Of a DNA stretch of 64,000 nucleotides, positions 11,576 through 22,300 are shown one piece after another. The stretch lies in the NCBI GenBank assembly GCA_964036315.1, contig OZ038480.1, forward strand, positions 8,079,203 to 8,143,202, given 5' to 3'. The translations under genes and the position numbers were made by a program. Positions within the stretch are counted from its first letter, which is position 1. The number at the start of each line of letters is the position of its first letter. Source of the stretch: Acanthosepion esculentum (Eukaryota > Mollusca > Cephalopoda > Sepiida > Sepiidae). The notes under the pieces were generated by a model. That model did not search any database and was not told where the DNA came from. It saw only the letters and a program-made list of their open reading frames with translations.

Positions 11576-12348
11576 GCATAGGATATTGTTTACCTGGGTT
11601 GAACTTGGGCAACCCATCCATGCTTAGGGTAGAGTATGTTTTTGGTGTGATTTTTTAGTTTCTTTGCATTTATGTAAACTTAGCTAAGGTGTGTTTGCTC
11701 ATTGCCCCCCTTTTTTTTCTATCCCCTTTTCTTTTCCTTTAGTTTAACTCCCCATCCCTCCCCTCTTTAGGTGCTCAGTAATTTCAGTTCTCTGGAGGAT
11801 GCGGGACGCCTTTCGTTTCGTGTGTGTGATCTTTTTCGTATGTTTGAGTGTGAATCAGTGCGTGTTTGTGTGAGTGGTTAGGATGGATAAATGTGTATTT
11901 TTTATTGTCAAAGTCCCGTGTCGATTTCGCCCAGTTAATTGATTTTACTGGCACATTTAGGATGTGTGTGTGTGTGTGTGTGGGGGGGGGGTTAATTACT
12001 AACATGATTTTGTTTAGTTTCTTGTACATATTTGTATTCATATTGTATATATTCATTGGGGATTATTTTATTGTTAAATTTTTACGCCCTCCCCCCCCCA
12101 GACTTTATTGTACATATGGGATTATTTAGGATTTTCATAGAGACAATGAGGTATTTTGGTGGTTGTAGCAAGAAAGGTATGTATGAATGTGGTGTTTTGG
12201 TGAAAGGAATATTGTTTTGTATGCTTGGGTCAGTGCTTGCGACTAACTAAGTTTAAATTTAAGACAATTGATGACCTTCCTTTCCCAACCCCCATTTTTG
12301 GCCTTGTGCCACATTTACTGTGTATTTTTTACAGTAATAAATATTGTT
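11576..12348 (+). other. 3' UTR of the Tx1 LINE
   Basis: Non-coding, T-rich, with a (GT)n(G)n stretch at 11962-11991 and two C-runs. It ends just before a family A hammerhead repeat; no poly(A) tail separates them. Confidence 0.65.
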
Positions 12349-12387
12349 GCCTGACGATTGCACTAGCATGAAACAGGCTGTCGCCTC
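12349..12387 (+). ncRNA. Hammerhead ribozyme motif, canonical core (family A)
   Basis: CTGACGA (12351-12357) fits CUGANGA. Stem II is TGC/GCA around ACTA. GAAA is at 12370-12373. Stem III is ACA/TGT with a GGC loop, then C12382; predicted cleavage is 12382/12383. The stem I partner is only GC/GC here because the 5' side is LINE sequence. All invariant core residues are present. Confidence 0.65.
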
Positions 12388-12485
12388 TAAGTGCTGACTT
12401 CCATGTCCACTTTTATATTTACACACGCCCTATCTCTGATATTGAGCACTTTATGCCATAAATATAGCAGACTTTAAGACTATTT

Positions 12486-12488
<3 letters not shown>
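12349..12488 (+). repeat. Hammerhead repeat family A, copy at LINE 3' end
   Basis: 140-bp repeat shared with 25195-25338 (reverse) and 31427-31570: ribozyme-like 5' end, then tttatatttacacacgc, tctctgatattgagcacttt, and (TA)n. It abuts the LINE 3' terminus directly. Confidence 0.9.
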
Positions 12489-12569
<81 letters not shown>

Positions 12570-12572
12570 ATG
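12489..12572. repeat. (TA)n then (TG)n microsatellite
   Basis: TA run to about 12553, then tgtgtg to about 12570. The mariner inserted at its end. Confidence 0.97.
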
Positions 12573-13462
12573 TATACGAGGGCCATTCAATAAATAAGGT
12601 GAATTTTTCGGTATAAGGACTTCTAATACAGATAGAAGCTCACTCTTTTTATTTTTATTTTGTTTTACTTCTTTTTCACATGGATTTAATTTCTTTTGCA
12701 GATTAAAAAAAACATTGAGAGTTTTGACGATTAACAGAAGATGACCGACCAAGAAGCATGCTCCAGGATTGAACAGCGGTCAGTTATCAAGGTTTTGGTT
12801 GCTGAAGGGTGCAAACCAGTTGAAATTCATAGGAAAATGTTAACTGTGTATGGTGTCACATGTTTCAGCCAAAAAATGTCTACAAAGGGCTAAATTGTTT
12901 AAAGAAGGACGGAGCAGTGTTGAGGATGAAGACAGGCCTGGGAGGCCTACAGAAGTGAGGTCTCCTGAGGTGATCGAATCAGTCAATGACCTCATTCAGT
13001 CTGACAGAAAGGTAACAGTGGATGACATTGCAAGGACTTTGAAAGACATAAAGAACAAACGCAGGGGTCAGAAGGAAGCATCTTGCATCATGACAACGCA
13101 AGGCCTCACATAGCAGCCCAAACGGTGCAGACCATCAACGAGCTAGGCTGGGAACTGCTCCCTCACCCCCTTACAGCCCAGACCTTGCCCCTTCAGACTT
13201 TCACCTGTTTTGTCCCTTGAAAGCGTTCACGAGAGGCACGAGGTTTAAAAGTGACGATGAAGTCAAAAGTGTTGTGAGCGACTGGCTGAGTCATCAGTCC
13301 AAAGATTTTTACGCTCAGGGAATTCGGAAGCTTGTGGACAGATGGGAAAAGTGTGTGACAGTGCTGGGAGATTAGGTTGAAAAATAAAAAAAATGTAAGC
13401 TTCTATCTGTATTAGAAGTCCTTATACCGAAAAATTCACCTTATTGAATGACCCTCGTATAT
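12573..13462 (+). mobile_element. mariner (DD34D) transposon with ~64-bp TIRs
   Basis: Left TIR 12575-12640 (tacgagggccattcaataaa...) and right TIR 13398-13461 are near-perfect inverted copies apart from a 4-bp indel. TA flanks both ends, on the edge of TA tracts. The transposase inside is internally deleted. Confidence 0.9.
12741..13375 (+). pseudogene. mariner transposase, internally deleted
   Basis: It begins MTDQEACSRIEQRSVIKVLV (helix-turn-helix). After about 35 codons the frame is lost and regained in another frame (an E-D-R-P-G-R-P-T-E-V-type linker), then the central part with the first catalytic Asp is missing. The C-terminal third reads HDNARPH, then [16 protein letters not shown], giving 34 residues between the second and third Asp, as in mariner DD34D. 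It ends at a TAG at 13373-13375. It cannot encode an active enzyme but could be mobilised in trans because the TIRs are good. Confidence 0.85.
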
Positions 13463-13629
13463 ATATAGTAAAAGTAACAAATCCGTTGGTATATAATCCA
13501 AGTTGATCCTAGTAATATAAAATATTAAAATTGATACACAAAAAGAGTTCAGTGTATTTATTATTACAGAGCAATATAATTAATAAAATAATAAAATCCC
13601 AAATTGCCTCATATAGAAATAGCCTATTT

Positions 13630-13660
13630 TTGCAGACGAAGATATCGATTTTATCAACCG
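13630..13660 (-). ncRNA. Hammerhead-like remnant (family C, stem II half lost)
   Basis: On the minus strand TTGATAA (13651-13657) is followed by only the 3' half of stem II (ttcgtctgc), then AAATA-GGC-TATTT-C, which forms a clean stem III outside this core (13614-13630). The G of GAAA is replaced. Confidence 0.4.
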
Positions 13661-14262
13661 AAGGGATTAATGGAAAGACAGTTGGGGAGATATTAAAATA
13701 GGGGAAAGTTTATAAATTATAATTAATATAGTGTAAAGAGGTTATTGAAATTAGAACTGTCGACATTTGAAGAGTTAGAGGGGTGTCAATATTATGGAAA
13801 TATGGTAGATAATTAAGTTAAACCTATATTATGGAAATTTGAATTTATTTTTATGTCTGCATTTTTGAACTAATTCATTCCTCTGATTTAATAGTTGGCT
13901 TTGATTATTGTATTTTACGTAGTTCTAATAGTCTTAGAGATAGGTGACTTATGTTTAGAAGAAAAAATTAGAATAATATAATACAATGATCAAAGACAAA
14001 TATTAATAAATTATATCCTTTTATCTATATATTTTAAATTTAAGACCCCCTTTTATTCCTCTTTTAATTTTAAATTAAGATTTCATTCTTCATATAAGGT
14101 TAATATTCGGGTTTAATTTTATAAAACTTCTTCCCTTTAAGACAAATACCTTCCACCCTGACCCCGGTTTCGTGCTTTTCGTCTGACTGAAATATTGAAA
14201 TGGATAAATTCTGTATTAGATTTTCGACAGGTTGTTTTGTTTTAGCTTTCTCAGTCTACACC

Positions 14263-14307
14263 GGTGTTGATAAGACAGACGACCGATATCTTCGTCTGCC
14301 GAAATAT
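14263..14307 (+). ncRNA. Hammerhead-like motif (family C, stem III lost)
   Basis: TTGATAA 14267-14273; stem II gacagacga/tcgtctgcc (14274-14282 with 14292-14300) pairs 8 of 9; GAAA 14301-14304. What follows runs into (TA)n instead of a stem III hairpin. Confidence 0.5.
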
Positions 14308-14319
14308 GAGACAATTTTG

Positions 14320-14323
<4 letters not shown>

Positions 14324-14387
<64 letters not shown>
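14324..14387. repeat. (TA)n microsatellite
   Basis: Pure TA run between the family C end and a foldback. Confidence 0.98.
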
Positions 14388-14392
<5 letters not shown>

Positions 14393-14689
14393 TTTAAAAA
14401 AAAAGAAGATTCCTTCGTTACATAAGAGTTCTCATGTTTCAAAAACAAGAGCCAAAAACCTCAATATAATTATTGAAATTAATTTAAACTAAAGTATCAA
14501 GCCCTGTTTCATCCTCAAGCGAAAATTTAGGAATCTAATTTAGGAATATAAATCCTAAATTTTCGCTTGAGGATGAAACAGAGTTTGATACTTTAATTCA
14601 ATTTAATTATATTGAGGTTTTTGGCTCTTTTTTGGAAACATGAGAACTCTTATGTAGCGAAGGAATCATATTTTTTTTTAAATAATTAT
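14388..14689. repeat. Foldback (inverted repeat), ~140-bp arms
   Basis: Arm 14388-14534 and arm 14552-14689 are near-complete reverse complements (ccttcgttacataagagttc against gagaactcttatgtagcg; catcctcaagcgaaaattta against its complement), with a 17-bp centre. Arms differ by small substitutions and indels. Outside the left arm lies (TA)n. No ORF. Confidence 0.9.
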
Positions 14690-14790
14690 AATTTAAGCTC
14701 TTCTTCTGTGTGGAGCACTCTTTTTAAAAAATAAAAGCAAAAATACTAAAGAACCCCAGATTATTTACCTAACATGTTCTTTCCTATTTT

Positions 14791-14795
<5 letters not shown>

Positions 14796-14870
<75 letters not shown>
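14796..14870. repeat. (CA)n then (TA)n compound microsatellite
   Basis: About 60 bp of CA followed by 16 bp of TA. Confidence 0.98.
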
Positions 14871-14871
<1 letters not shown>

Positions 14872-15726
14872 GGGGGAGGTGTGTTGAAAATCTCTCGCCT
14901 TTACCAAGAAGCCTTCGATCAGATTTGATTTTGGGAAGTGAGTGAGGATGAAAACATTTCAGTGTTCAATTATATTGCACAATAAGTCGCAAGTTTCTAA
15001 TTCGCAAAGTTGGATAAATGTTAAATGGAATTTAATTTTTGTCTATTTTATTCATGATGAATTCCTAAGCAGAGACTTTAAAATATCACCTCACTTCTTA
15101 ATCCTCATTGCAGAAATCTTGAAATAATTTGACCGTTTGATAATTGATTTGAGAGAGAGAATTGGATAAGAAAAACAAGCCAATGATTCCACTTTTGTCT
15201 GGAAAGTCATGAAAAACTATGAACTATTCATAGCGTTGTCTACGTTGAACTTTCAGCAAATGAAGACACGGAAAAAACTTCATAAATAATTCTATCATCT
15301 GCGTTGAAGGTTTATTACTATCATAGGAACATTGATGAAAGGTGAGAAAGTTGAAAAACCTGTCTATATACTTTTCATTTTGTTTCTTCCAAACTATTCT
15401 TTCGACTTGAGATTATGATTAATTGCGTAAGGGTCAAATGCTCTACACCTGAATTGTGGCTGAAGTAACAGTAAAAGAATAGTCGTGGTTAAAGTTCAGG
15501 TAACATTCCTTAAAATATTTCTCCAAGACAGTCGTTCTCGCTATCTATTTCATTTCAATTAGTCTTTTGTCAAACTGGGTAAATGATATGAATAATTTTG
15601 CAAAAAAGGATTTATTCATTATATCAAATATTTTCCTCCAGTGTCAGTGGGCGATATACGAGTCAAAGTAAAAAAGCTTGAAATTTGATTGACTGGCGAG
15701 TCAATATTTCTATCTTCCAGTTAGCT
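14871..15726. other. Intergenic sequence, nothing recognised
   Basis: No convincing coding region; the 61-codon ORF at 14942 has no family features. Confidence 0.6.
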
Positions 15727-16039
15727 TTAACCCTTTGAGGTCTGCGTTCCTGAACAATTTTAATTCTTCCGCTTGAAATCCTTAGTCAAAATACGCAAAT
15801 AATTTGTATATATTATTTCACGGTAGATATAAAAATAGTTACAAAAGATATAAGCATTATACTTAGCACGGAGAGAGTATGATTGCATAATATTACGGCT
15901 TTTCTGATTGGATCTTCAAAATAAGGCAACCAATAGCAATAGACGACGCTAGTGTTAACCCACTGTTCAACCAGTGGCTGGCCATTAAGCCATTTTTCTC
16001 TACCACCTGTAAAGCTGTTGTTACCGTTCAAAGGGTTAA
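15727..16039. mobile_element. piggyBac-like MITE candidate
   Basis: TTAA at 15727-15730 and 16036-16039 flank inverted termini CCCTTTGA / TCAAAGGG. TTAA target duplication with C(C/A)C-start TIRs is the hallmark of piggyBac. The 305-bp interior has no transposase sequence. Confidence 0.55.
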
Positions 16040-16789
16040 TATTTGACGTTAGGCAATATTTATTGGTCTCGTTCAGTTTTCATAACCGTTGAGCTTCGGT
16101 AGGCAAGTATTCTCCGCCATTTACTTGCTAATTTCAGTAGGGTTGTTTTTTGTTTGTATAGTTCTTATATTTCTTCAATATCACTTTCCTATTATATAAT
16201 ATGTGAATTAGAGGAACTCTAACATTAGTATATAAAAGTAGTGGTCGGCTATCTGAAGTTGTTTAAAGAACGTTGGCGGCCTATATTCAGAATCTTCTTC
16301 TCACAACATGTTATATTTTGAAACTCATTTGGCGTCGATATTGTATGATTTCGTGTTAGTCTAAACTAAAATTACTAATCAACTCCGGGCAAAGAATTTC
16401 ATGGGCCAACTAGTTTGATTAAAATCCGTAGGAAACTGTTGACATATAAAAAGAAACGTGAAGAAGGATAAAGAAAAACTCAACAAGCGATTTTGTTCTT
16501 AAACGTCTGTTTATTCTTTATCCTCGTGTATCATTGATACTTTTATTCTGAATCGAGTATGGCAAATTCTTTCTTCTATAATAAGCTAAATTGTCAATCA
16601 TTTTGATTTTTTTTTTCCACAGAAATTGGTATCCTCTTCTTTTTGTTGATAGACGATCATTGATTCCTGATCTTAAAATGACTTCAAATTTAAGATTTCT
16701 ACTGGTTTCATCTTTCTTAGGATGGGGATTGGTATGTGTGGATTTCAGTATTACAGTTTGTTCTTAAAAATAATAAAATAAATTTCCCA
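16040..16789. other. Intergenic sequence
   Basis: A TATA-like tatataaaagtag near 16232 is present but no gene follows. Nothing else was recognised. Confidence 0.55.
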
Positions 16790-16978
16790 TTGTTGTGCTG
16801 AGAATAAATTTCCAGAAAGAGTTGTGTTGAGAATAAATTTCCTGAAAGAGTTGTGCCAAGAATAAATATCCAGAAAGAGTTGTACTGAGAATAAATTTCC
16901 AGAAAGAGTTGTGCTGACAATAAATTTCCAGAAAGAGTTGTGCTGACAATAAATCTCCAGAAAGAGTTGTGCTGAGAA
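16790..16978 (+). repeat. 29-bp tandem repeat, ~6.5 copies
   Basis: Unit contains agttgtgctgagaataaat then ttccagaaag. Copies differ by 1-3 bases. Confidence 0.93.
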
Positions 16979-17134
16979 TACTCATGGGCCAACGTTAAAT
17001 ATTCAGTGTGTAAATGAAAGAAAGAAATTATTCCAGAACTCCACGTTATAAACACCAAAAGGGGAGGGGAACACATGCCTCCCCAGACAAAATAGAAAGA
17101 CACGGGAAAATACCGTTATAAACATAGAAATAAG

Positions 17135-17472
17135 CGCTAGATTTTTATGTCGTATGAATCTTCTATGGCAGTGACTATTGGCCAATATCCTTACAAGTGA
17201 AGAGCAGAATGGAGGCAAACAGAAATGAGGTTCTGCAGAAGGATGCTGGGAATACCATAAAAGGAGCATGTAAACAAGTCTTAAAGAAAGTCTGAAAAGA
17301 AAAAACAATCTCTTATACTAAGAATCAGGAAGATACATTTGAAAATTCTGGGACACATAATGAGGAAGGAAGTTTTGTAGAATTTGACAGTCACAGGGCT
17401 TATCGAAGCAGAGGGGCAGGGGAAGACATCGAGTCAGCTACCTGACAAGTACTGCATATAGCTACAAGGGAT
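17135..17472 (+). pseudogene. Non-LTR (RTE-type) reverse transcriptase 3' fragment
   Basis: Shifting frames give pieces typical of the end of RTE-like polyproteins: a R-M-x-A-N-x-N-E-V-L-Q-K-D segment, then F-x-N-S-G-x-H-N-E-E-G and E-D-I-E-S-A. Many stops; 5' truncated. It ends where the next element's 3' end begins. Confidence 0.5.
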
Positions 17473-18002
17473 ACTTCTGATGAAGAATCGCTAAACTTAA
17501 AAAGGAAAATAAACATACAATGATTTCACACTCTCTGCTGTTTCAGAAACACAAGAATCGTCGGATTTTGTAGTAATGAGTGACTGAATGAATCTAAATA
17601 TGGAATGAGCTGGCATAAAATAGGAAATACTGCTTTGTGATGTGCATTGAAGGTTGGGTAGTTTTTACACAATGGAAAGAAAACCAAAGCGCCGCGTTTT
17701 CGTCAACTCAGGCTATGAGAAAATTATCTCCGTGTGATATGAGAGATAGAAAAAGCTCACCTGTCTAAGGCTATAGATCGGAAAGTGCGTGACAGAATCA
17801 AACTAACACCGACATTGCCGTCGTCGTCATCATCATTGAATGTTTCTCACTTCTGAAAGAAATCTACGCACATTATATTGTCTGGTGTTCTTATTTTTAA
17901 AAACACCCCAAGCAAGACAGTACCGCCATTAGCACTTAAGGCATTACAGTATGTGGAGGAATAAAGAACAAAAACCTTAACAATGAACAGAAAGAGAAAA
18001 GA

Positions 18003-20036
18003 GCAATCAGGGGAAGAGTAAATAGTGATTGAAATTGCATTTAAGCTTTTGCAGATTAAAGTTTGCTGGAAAGTATGGATCCGGAAGGGAGTTCCACAAG
18101 CGAGAAGTACAAGAAAAGAAACTGTCGGCACAGAAATTACGGCTACATCTAGCCAGCTCAACTGAAATTTGGTGATATCTCGCCGTCAGTCTAGTATTGC
18201 GTATAAGTTCATACTGTCTTCGTACCATAGCGAAGAGCTCACCCGAACAATTACCATGAAAGTATTTATAAAAAAAGGGCACGTAGAGACAACTTTACGG
18301 TGGTGGGCAGGTGACTGAAGCTGTGCTGCTAGATCAGGACCAATGATATTGCTGATTCTTCTTTTAATCTTATTAATGAACTCCATGTAAATAGCAGGGG
18401 GACTGGACCATATATGACAGTAATATTTTAAGCATGGACGAATGGTAGACTTATAGATATGCAAGATAGATTCCGAAGAGTAAAATTGTCTCGCCTGACA
18501 CAGTGAACCAACTTTCTTAGCAGCTGATCTAGCGATGGATTCAATATAGTCATTCCCCTTCATGTCAGCTGAGAACGTTAGCCTGAGAAGGCATAGTTTG
18601 TTACTTTCTTAGAGGATAGCATCAGCCATGCTGATGGAAACAGAGAGGGGTCTCTCAGATGAATTTTGGAGTTCTTAAAATTGACAAGCCATCTTCTGCC
18701 CTATTTAATGACGGTCTTGAGGTCGTTTTGTACATCGGCTGCCATTTTGACCTTGATTGACTGATCAGCCTTAGTATCGAGGCAGGAGTAAATGGTAGTA
18801 GCGTCAGCGTGGATGGCAAGTTGAGAGCTGATGTCTTCGAGGAAGTCGTTAATGAAGATCAAAAACAGCATAGGACCAAGAACGGAGCCCTGGGAAAGAC
18901 GAAAGGATGCAGACGAGTGGCTGTTCATTTCACGATTTGATAGGAACAATTGGATAAGCTCCAAAATGTACCCGGAGATACAGTAGCTTTTTACATTATT
19001 TACATTATACGGACTATTGTCCTCATATTTGTCGCCATATTTATTACAACGTTTCGGCCGTTGTACGCTCCGGCCTTCTTCAGGTGGTTGGAATGTCGAA
19101 CTGAATCCTTTATTTTCGCTCCCTGGGGTAAATTGTTCTAGTTCCACGTGCCATGTTTAATGGATGCCACTTATCAGTTATCTCCTGTTAATTTTTCCCT
19201 CTGAAAGTTCTCCACTGCCTTAACCGAGTATTGAACTCACACTCTTTGGGTCCTGTCACTGGATCTAACCAACGCCTTTATCCACTGTGCCATGTGTCCT
19301 TGTGATAAATATGGCAACAAAGATGGGGACAATAGTCCGAATAATGTAAATAATGTACATAATACTTCATCTCAGAAATATAGATAGATACTGAAAGGCC
19401 GAAACTTTGTAATACATATGGCGACAAAGATGAGGACAATAGTCCGAATAATGTAAATAATGTACATAATACCTCATCTCAGAAATATAGACAAAGTAGC
19501 TTTTTAGCTTGTAGAGAAGACCTGAATACCAGACTCTGTCAAAAGCTTTCGAGATATCCAGCAGCTGACCTAGAGAAAAGAAAGCCTTATTGCTTGTCTG
19601 AGAAAAGGCCCTATGATGAGAGATGATGAATCAATTCAGCACTGAGTTGTGCCTCTAGGAGTTTCCCAAACAGAGGCAGATGGCTAATAGGCTGATAGTT
19701 TGATGTGTTAGGCGGTTCACCAGGGACTTAAAAAATTGGAGGAACAGACGATGACTTCCAGTGAGCAGGAAAGCAAGAGGCAGCAAGGCATTTATTATAC
19801 AAGAGAACAGGATCCATTTAGGGAGCACACTCCTTAATGACTATTACAGGGACGCCATCGGGTCCACATGCTTAATGGGGATCAAGGTTAGAGATGATAG
19901 CGGAAATCATGGAAGGAGTTATATGCATCTCACTCAAAAGAGAATCAGTTCTAAGTGGGAAGTTAGGTAGAACGACGCCCTGAAAGGAAACGGCACATAA
20001 AAAAATATTCTTAAAATCAGCATTTGGTATCCAGGT
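18003..20036 (-). pseudogene. Jockey/CR1-type reverse transcriptase pseudogene
   Basis: Reading down the minus strand: S-F-Q-G-V-V-L-P, L-D-P-H-x-A-C-G-P-D-G-V-P, then SKAFDRVWYSGLLYKLKSY; after the SINE the same sentence resumes with ISGYILELIQLFLSNRE, SQGSVLGPMLFLIFINDF and the active site, here HADATTIYS instead of the usual YADDTT, so a catalytic Asp is lost. The C-terminal part has YKSTIRPCLKYYCHIW, IKRRISNIIGPDLAAQLQSP and SRLWNSLPDPYFP, typical of jockey/CR1-group elements. Several stops and frameshifts; non-functional. Confidence 0.85.
18982..19507 (-). mobile_element. tRNA-derived SINE inserted in the LINE, 12-bp TSD
   Basis: agtagcttttta occurs at 18982-18993 and 19496-19507, and the LINE reading frame is contiguous on either side, so this is a clean target-site duplication. 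On the minus strand the insert has a tRNA-like head with A box TGGCACAGTGG and B box GAGTTCAATAC, a body, then cctgaagaaggccgg and cggccgaaacgtt and a tail. The right part (19300-19495) holds two tail units in the opposite orientation, so the insert is a composite with inverted tails. Confidence 0.85.
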
Positions 20037-20040
20037 TTTA

Positions 20041-20105
20041 GCTGGAATCGAACCCCGATATCTTATATTAGTGAACAATGTTTAACTACTGTATTGTTAT
20101 ATTAA
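20041..20105 (-). repeat. tRNA-derived SINE head fragment
   Basis: On the minus strand a B box GGGGTTCGATTCC is preceded by an A-box-like acagtagttaaac. Acceptor stems do not pair, so it is not a tRNA gene. Confidence 0.5.
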
Positions 20106-21100
20106 GCAAAACTTAGTAAATAATCACAGGTTGTTCACTATTGGGAAAATTATTAGTAAGCGAATATAACCATTAAGATTACAGTGATCTCGATTCTTTT
20201 AAAGTAACCTAACTTCATCAGGGTGGAGTGCTTTATCTAAGTTTCATAAATAATGTATAACCAGCTAGGCCCCCAGATCAATAAGACATTGTTGATTTAG
20301 TAGCCTTCTTCAAGAGTAAACTAAAACCGAGAAGAATCGAGGGGGAGGTAAAATGACAAATGGAAACTGGCTAACATATTTATGCTTCATTATATTGATT
20401 ACTTATCATCACGTCTACGATAATCATCAAAATATCGATTGGCTGGAGAGCTATTCCCTCACTTTTTCATAGCAGATAATCGACAATAATGTTTCGATTT
20501 TTACCTTCCTAACTGTTGACGCTAACGTGCAGTAGAATTCCATGTGTTTCTTGCGATTCAAACAGGTGCTAACACGAAGCACCTTCATACGTTTCTCTCT
20601 TGTTTCGAGAATCGCATCAAGATCATTTTCCTCGCACTTATTGTTCATTCATTGCTGACATATAGCACTTCTGTTATGTTTTAAGTGAATGAAATTTTAA
20701 GATAATTTATTATCTTTATTTCTCACATTGATAGAAATAATATCTTTATCCTTCTTGATTTTCACTCGATATTTTCTTCGATGTTATTCAGGTGTCATAT
20801 GCCTTCGACATCGTTCGAACTCACCTGGCATTTTCTTCTGTTTGCTGCTTTATTAGGTGCTCAATAATGACACTCCGATTAAACCGGAGCATGAGATCAG
20901 GTGCCAAAACCTTGTGTGAATGGATTTATCAGATGAGAATAGTAAAAAAATGTCGCCTTTTCTTGCCAGGGGATTTAGCATGTTTTAAATTAATACCTTT
21001 CACAATATGACTTCTATAAAACCACATATGGTGAGAGAAGGGAGATCACCGCCGTTTGTGGGATCAGGTTGAGATCATAGACAAAGAACACCATTGGAAA
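20106..21100. other. Intergenic sequence
   Basis: No gene or known repeat recognised. Confidence 0.55.
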
Positions 21101-21303
21101 ATTCGTAAACGTAAGGAATAAGCACATATGCTAGGCCACAAAAATCTCCTGAGCCGACCAAGCATAGAAATGAATACCATATGGGAACCAGTAATAAGGA
21201 GTGCCAGAGAAAAGCGATGATAACAGCAAAAATTGCAATATGAGCACTGGTAAAAATGGTTGCTGAAGACATTAGGCATAATACCCAGAAATTCATACAC
21301 AGA

Positions 21304-21523
21304 TGTCCTCAAGGACACATGGCACAGTGGATAAAGGCGTTGGTTAGATCCAGTGACAGGACCCAAAGAGTGTGAGTTCAATACCCCATAAAGCCAGTGG
21401 AGAACTTGGAGAGGGGAATTAACAGGAGATAACTAATTAGACATGGCACGTGGAACTAGAACAGTCTACCCCAGTGAGCGAAATAAAGGGTTCAGTTCGA
21501 CATTCCATCCACACAGTATTATG
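21304..21523 (+). repeat. tRNA-derived SINE, copy 2
   Basis: A box TGGCACAGTGG 21320-21330 and B box GAGTTCAATAC 21374-21384, then body gtggaactagaacagtctac and aaataaagggttcag. It is the same family as the SINE at 18982-19507. Confidence 0.85.
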
Positions 21524-21801
21524 TACACTATTTACATTATTCGGACTATTGTCCTCATCTTTGTCGCCATATTTATTACAACGTTTCGGCCTTTCAGTAT
21601 CTGTCTATATTTCTGAGATGAGGTATTATGTACACTATTTACATTATTCGGACTATTGTCCTCATCTTTGTCGCCATATTTATTACAACGTTTCGGCCTT
21701 TCAGTATCTGTCTATATTTCTGAGATGAGGTATTATGTACACTATTTACATTATTCGGACTATTGTCCTCATCTTTGTCGCCATATTTATTACAACGTTT
21801 T
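21524..21801 (-). repeat. Tandem SINE tail units (~107 bp, 2.6 copies)
   Basis: Units read tatttacattattcggacta, ccatatttattacaacgttt, then cggcctttcagtatctgtc and atttctgagatgaggtatta. They are antisense to the SINE head just upstream. Confidence 0.85.
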
Positions 21802-22025
21802 AGCACATATGCTAGACCACAAATATCTTCTGAGCCGACCAAGCATAGAAATGAATACAATACGGGAACCAGTAATAAAGAGTGCCAGAGAAAAGCGATA
21901 GTAACAGCAAAAATTGCACTATGAGCTCTGGTAAAAAACATAAAATGATAACAGCAAAAATTGCAATATGAGCACTGGTAAAATACGGTGCCGAAGACAT
22001 TAGGTTTATAATACCCAGAAATTCA

Positions 22026-22300
22026 TACACAGATGTCCTCAAGGACACATGGCACAGTGGATAAAGGCGTTAGTTAATGACAGGACCCAAAGAGTTTGAG
22101 TTCAATACCTGGTTAAGGCGGTGGAGAACTTGGAGAGGGAATTAAGCAGAAGGTAACTGATAATTGACATCCATTACACATGGCATGTGGAACTAGAAAA
22201 GTCTACCCCAGTGAGCGAAATAAAGGGTTCAGTTCAACATTCCAACCAAGTGAAACGTTGTAAGAAATATGGTGACAAAGTTGAGGACAATAGTCCACTT
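22026..22300 (+). repeat. tRNA-derived SINE, copy 3
   Basis: A box TGGCACAGTGG and B box GAGTTCAATAC again. The tail is shortened to aagtgaaacgttgtaagaaa. Confidence 0.8.

Larger units (their letters stand above)
5268..12348 (+). mobile_element. Near full-length Tx1-clade (L1 superfamily) LINE
   Basis: Layout: AT-rich leader (about 5268-5964), ORF1 with a CCHC knuckle (5965-7879), a small overlapping ORF (7876-8118), ORF2 with EEP endonuclease, RT and C-terminal zinc finger (8131-11575), then a 3' UTR ending with aataaatattgtt near 12348. The 5' boundary is not certain. A few frameshifts and one stop separate it from an intact copy, so the insertion looks fairly young. Tx1 assignment rests on the RT and on the post-RT segment S-R-R-R-I-S-L-K-G-R followed by H-I-A-E-G-G-L-G-M-P, typical of Tx1-like proteins. 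Confidence 0.85.
13463..14323. repeat. Hammerhead repeat family C: two ends in inverted orientation
   Basis: 13593-13660 (minus) and 14255-14323 (plus) are related inverted copies sharing cgatatcttcgtctgc and the atgag(a/g)caatttt block. About 600 bp of AT-rich non-coding sequence lies between, and TA sequence lies outside both ends. This is the same head-to-head layout as family B at 25.4-26.4 kb. Confidence 0.65.
17475..20036 (-). mobile_element. Jockey/CR1-type LINE, 5' truncated, split by a SINE
   Basis: The 3' end is at about 17475; the 3' UTR (17475-18000) is ~95% identical by eye to 35580-35990, a second copy. Coding sequence runs from 20036 down to about 18003, interrupted at 18982-19507 by a SINE. 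Confidence 0.8.
21101..22300 (+). repeat. Tandem duplication of a SINE-bearing block
   Basis: 21121-21520 and 21808-22250 are diverged direct copies: both start agcacatatgctag, pass ccaagcatagaaatgaata and cccagaaattcatacacag and enter a tRNA-like head. The first part reappears reversed at 59793-59885. Confidence 0.85.

Noticed and set aside
16225..16300. Promoter at tatataaaagtag
   Set aside because: No downstream gene or LTR ends identified; TATA-like strings are expected in AT-rich DNA.
18990..19100. Hammerhead-like string in the SINE tail (CTGAAGA ... GGCCG/CGGCC ... GAAAC)
   Set aside because: One unpaired base separates core and stem II, and no stem I can be drawn in any of the copies; more likely a LINE-type tail.
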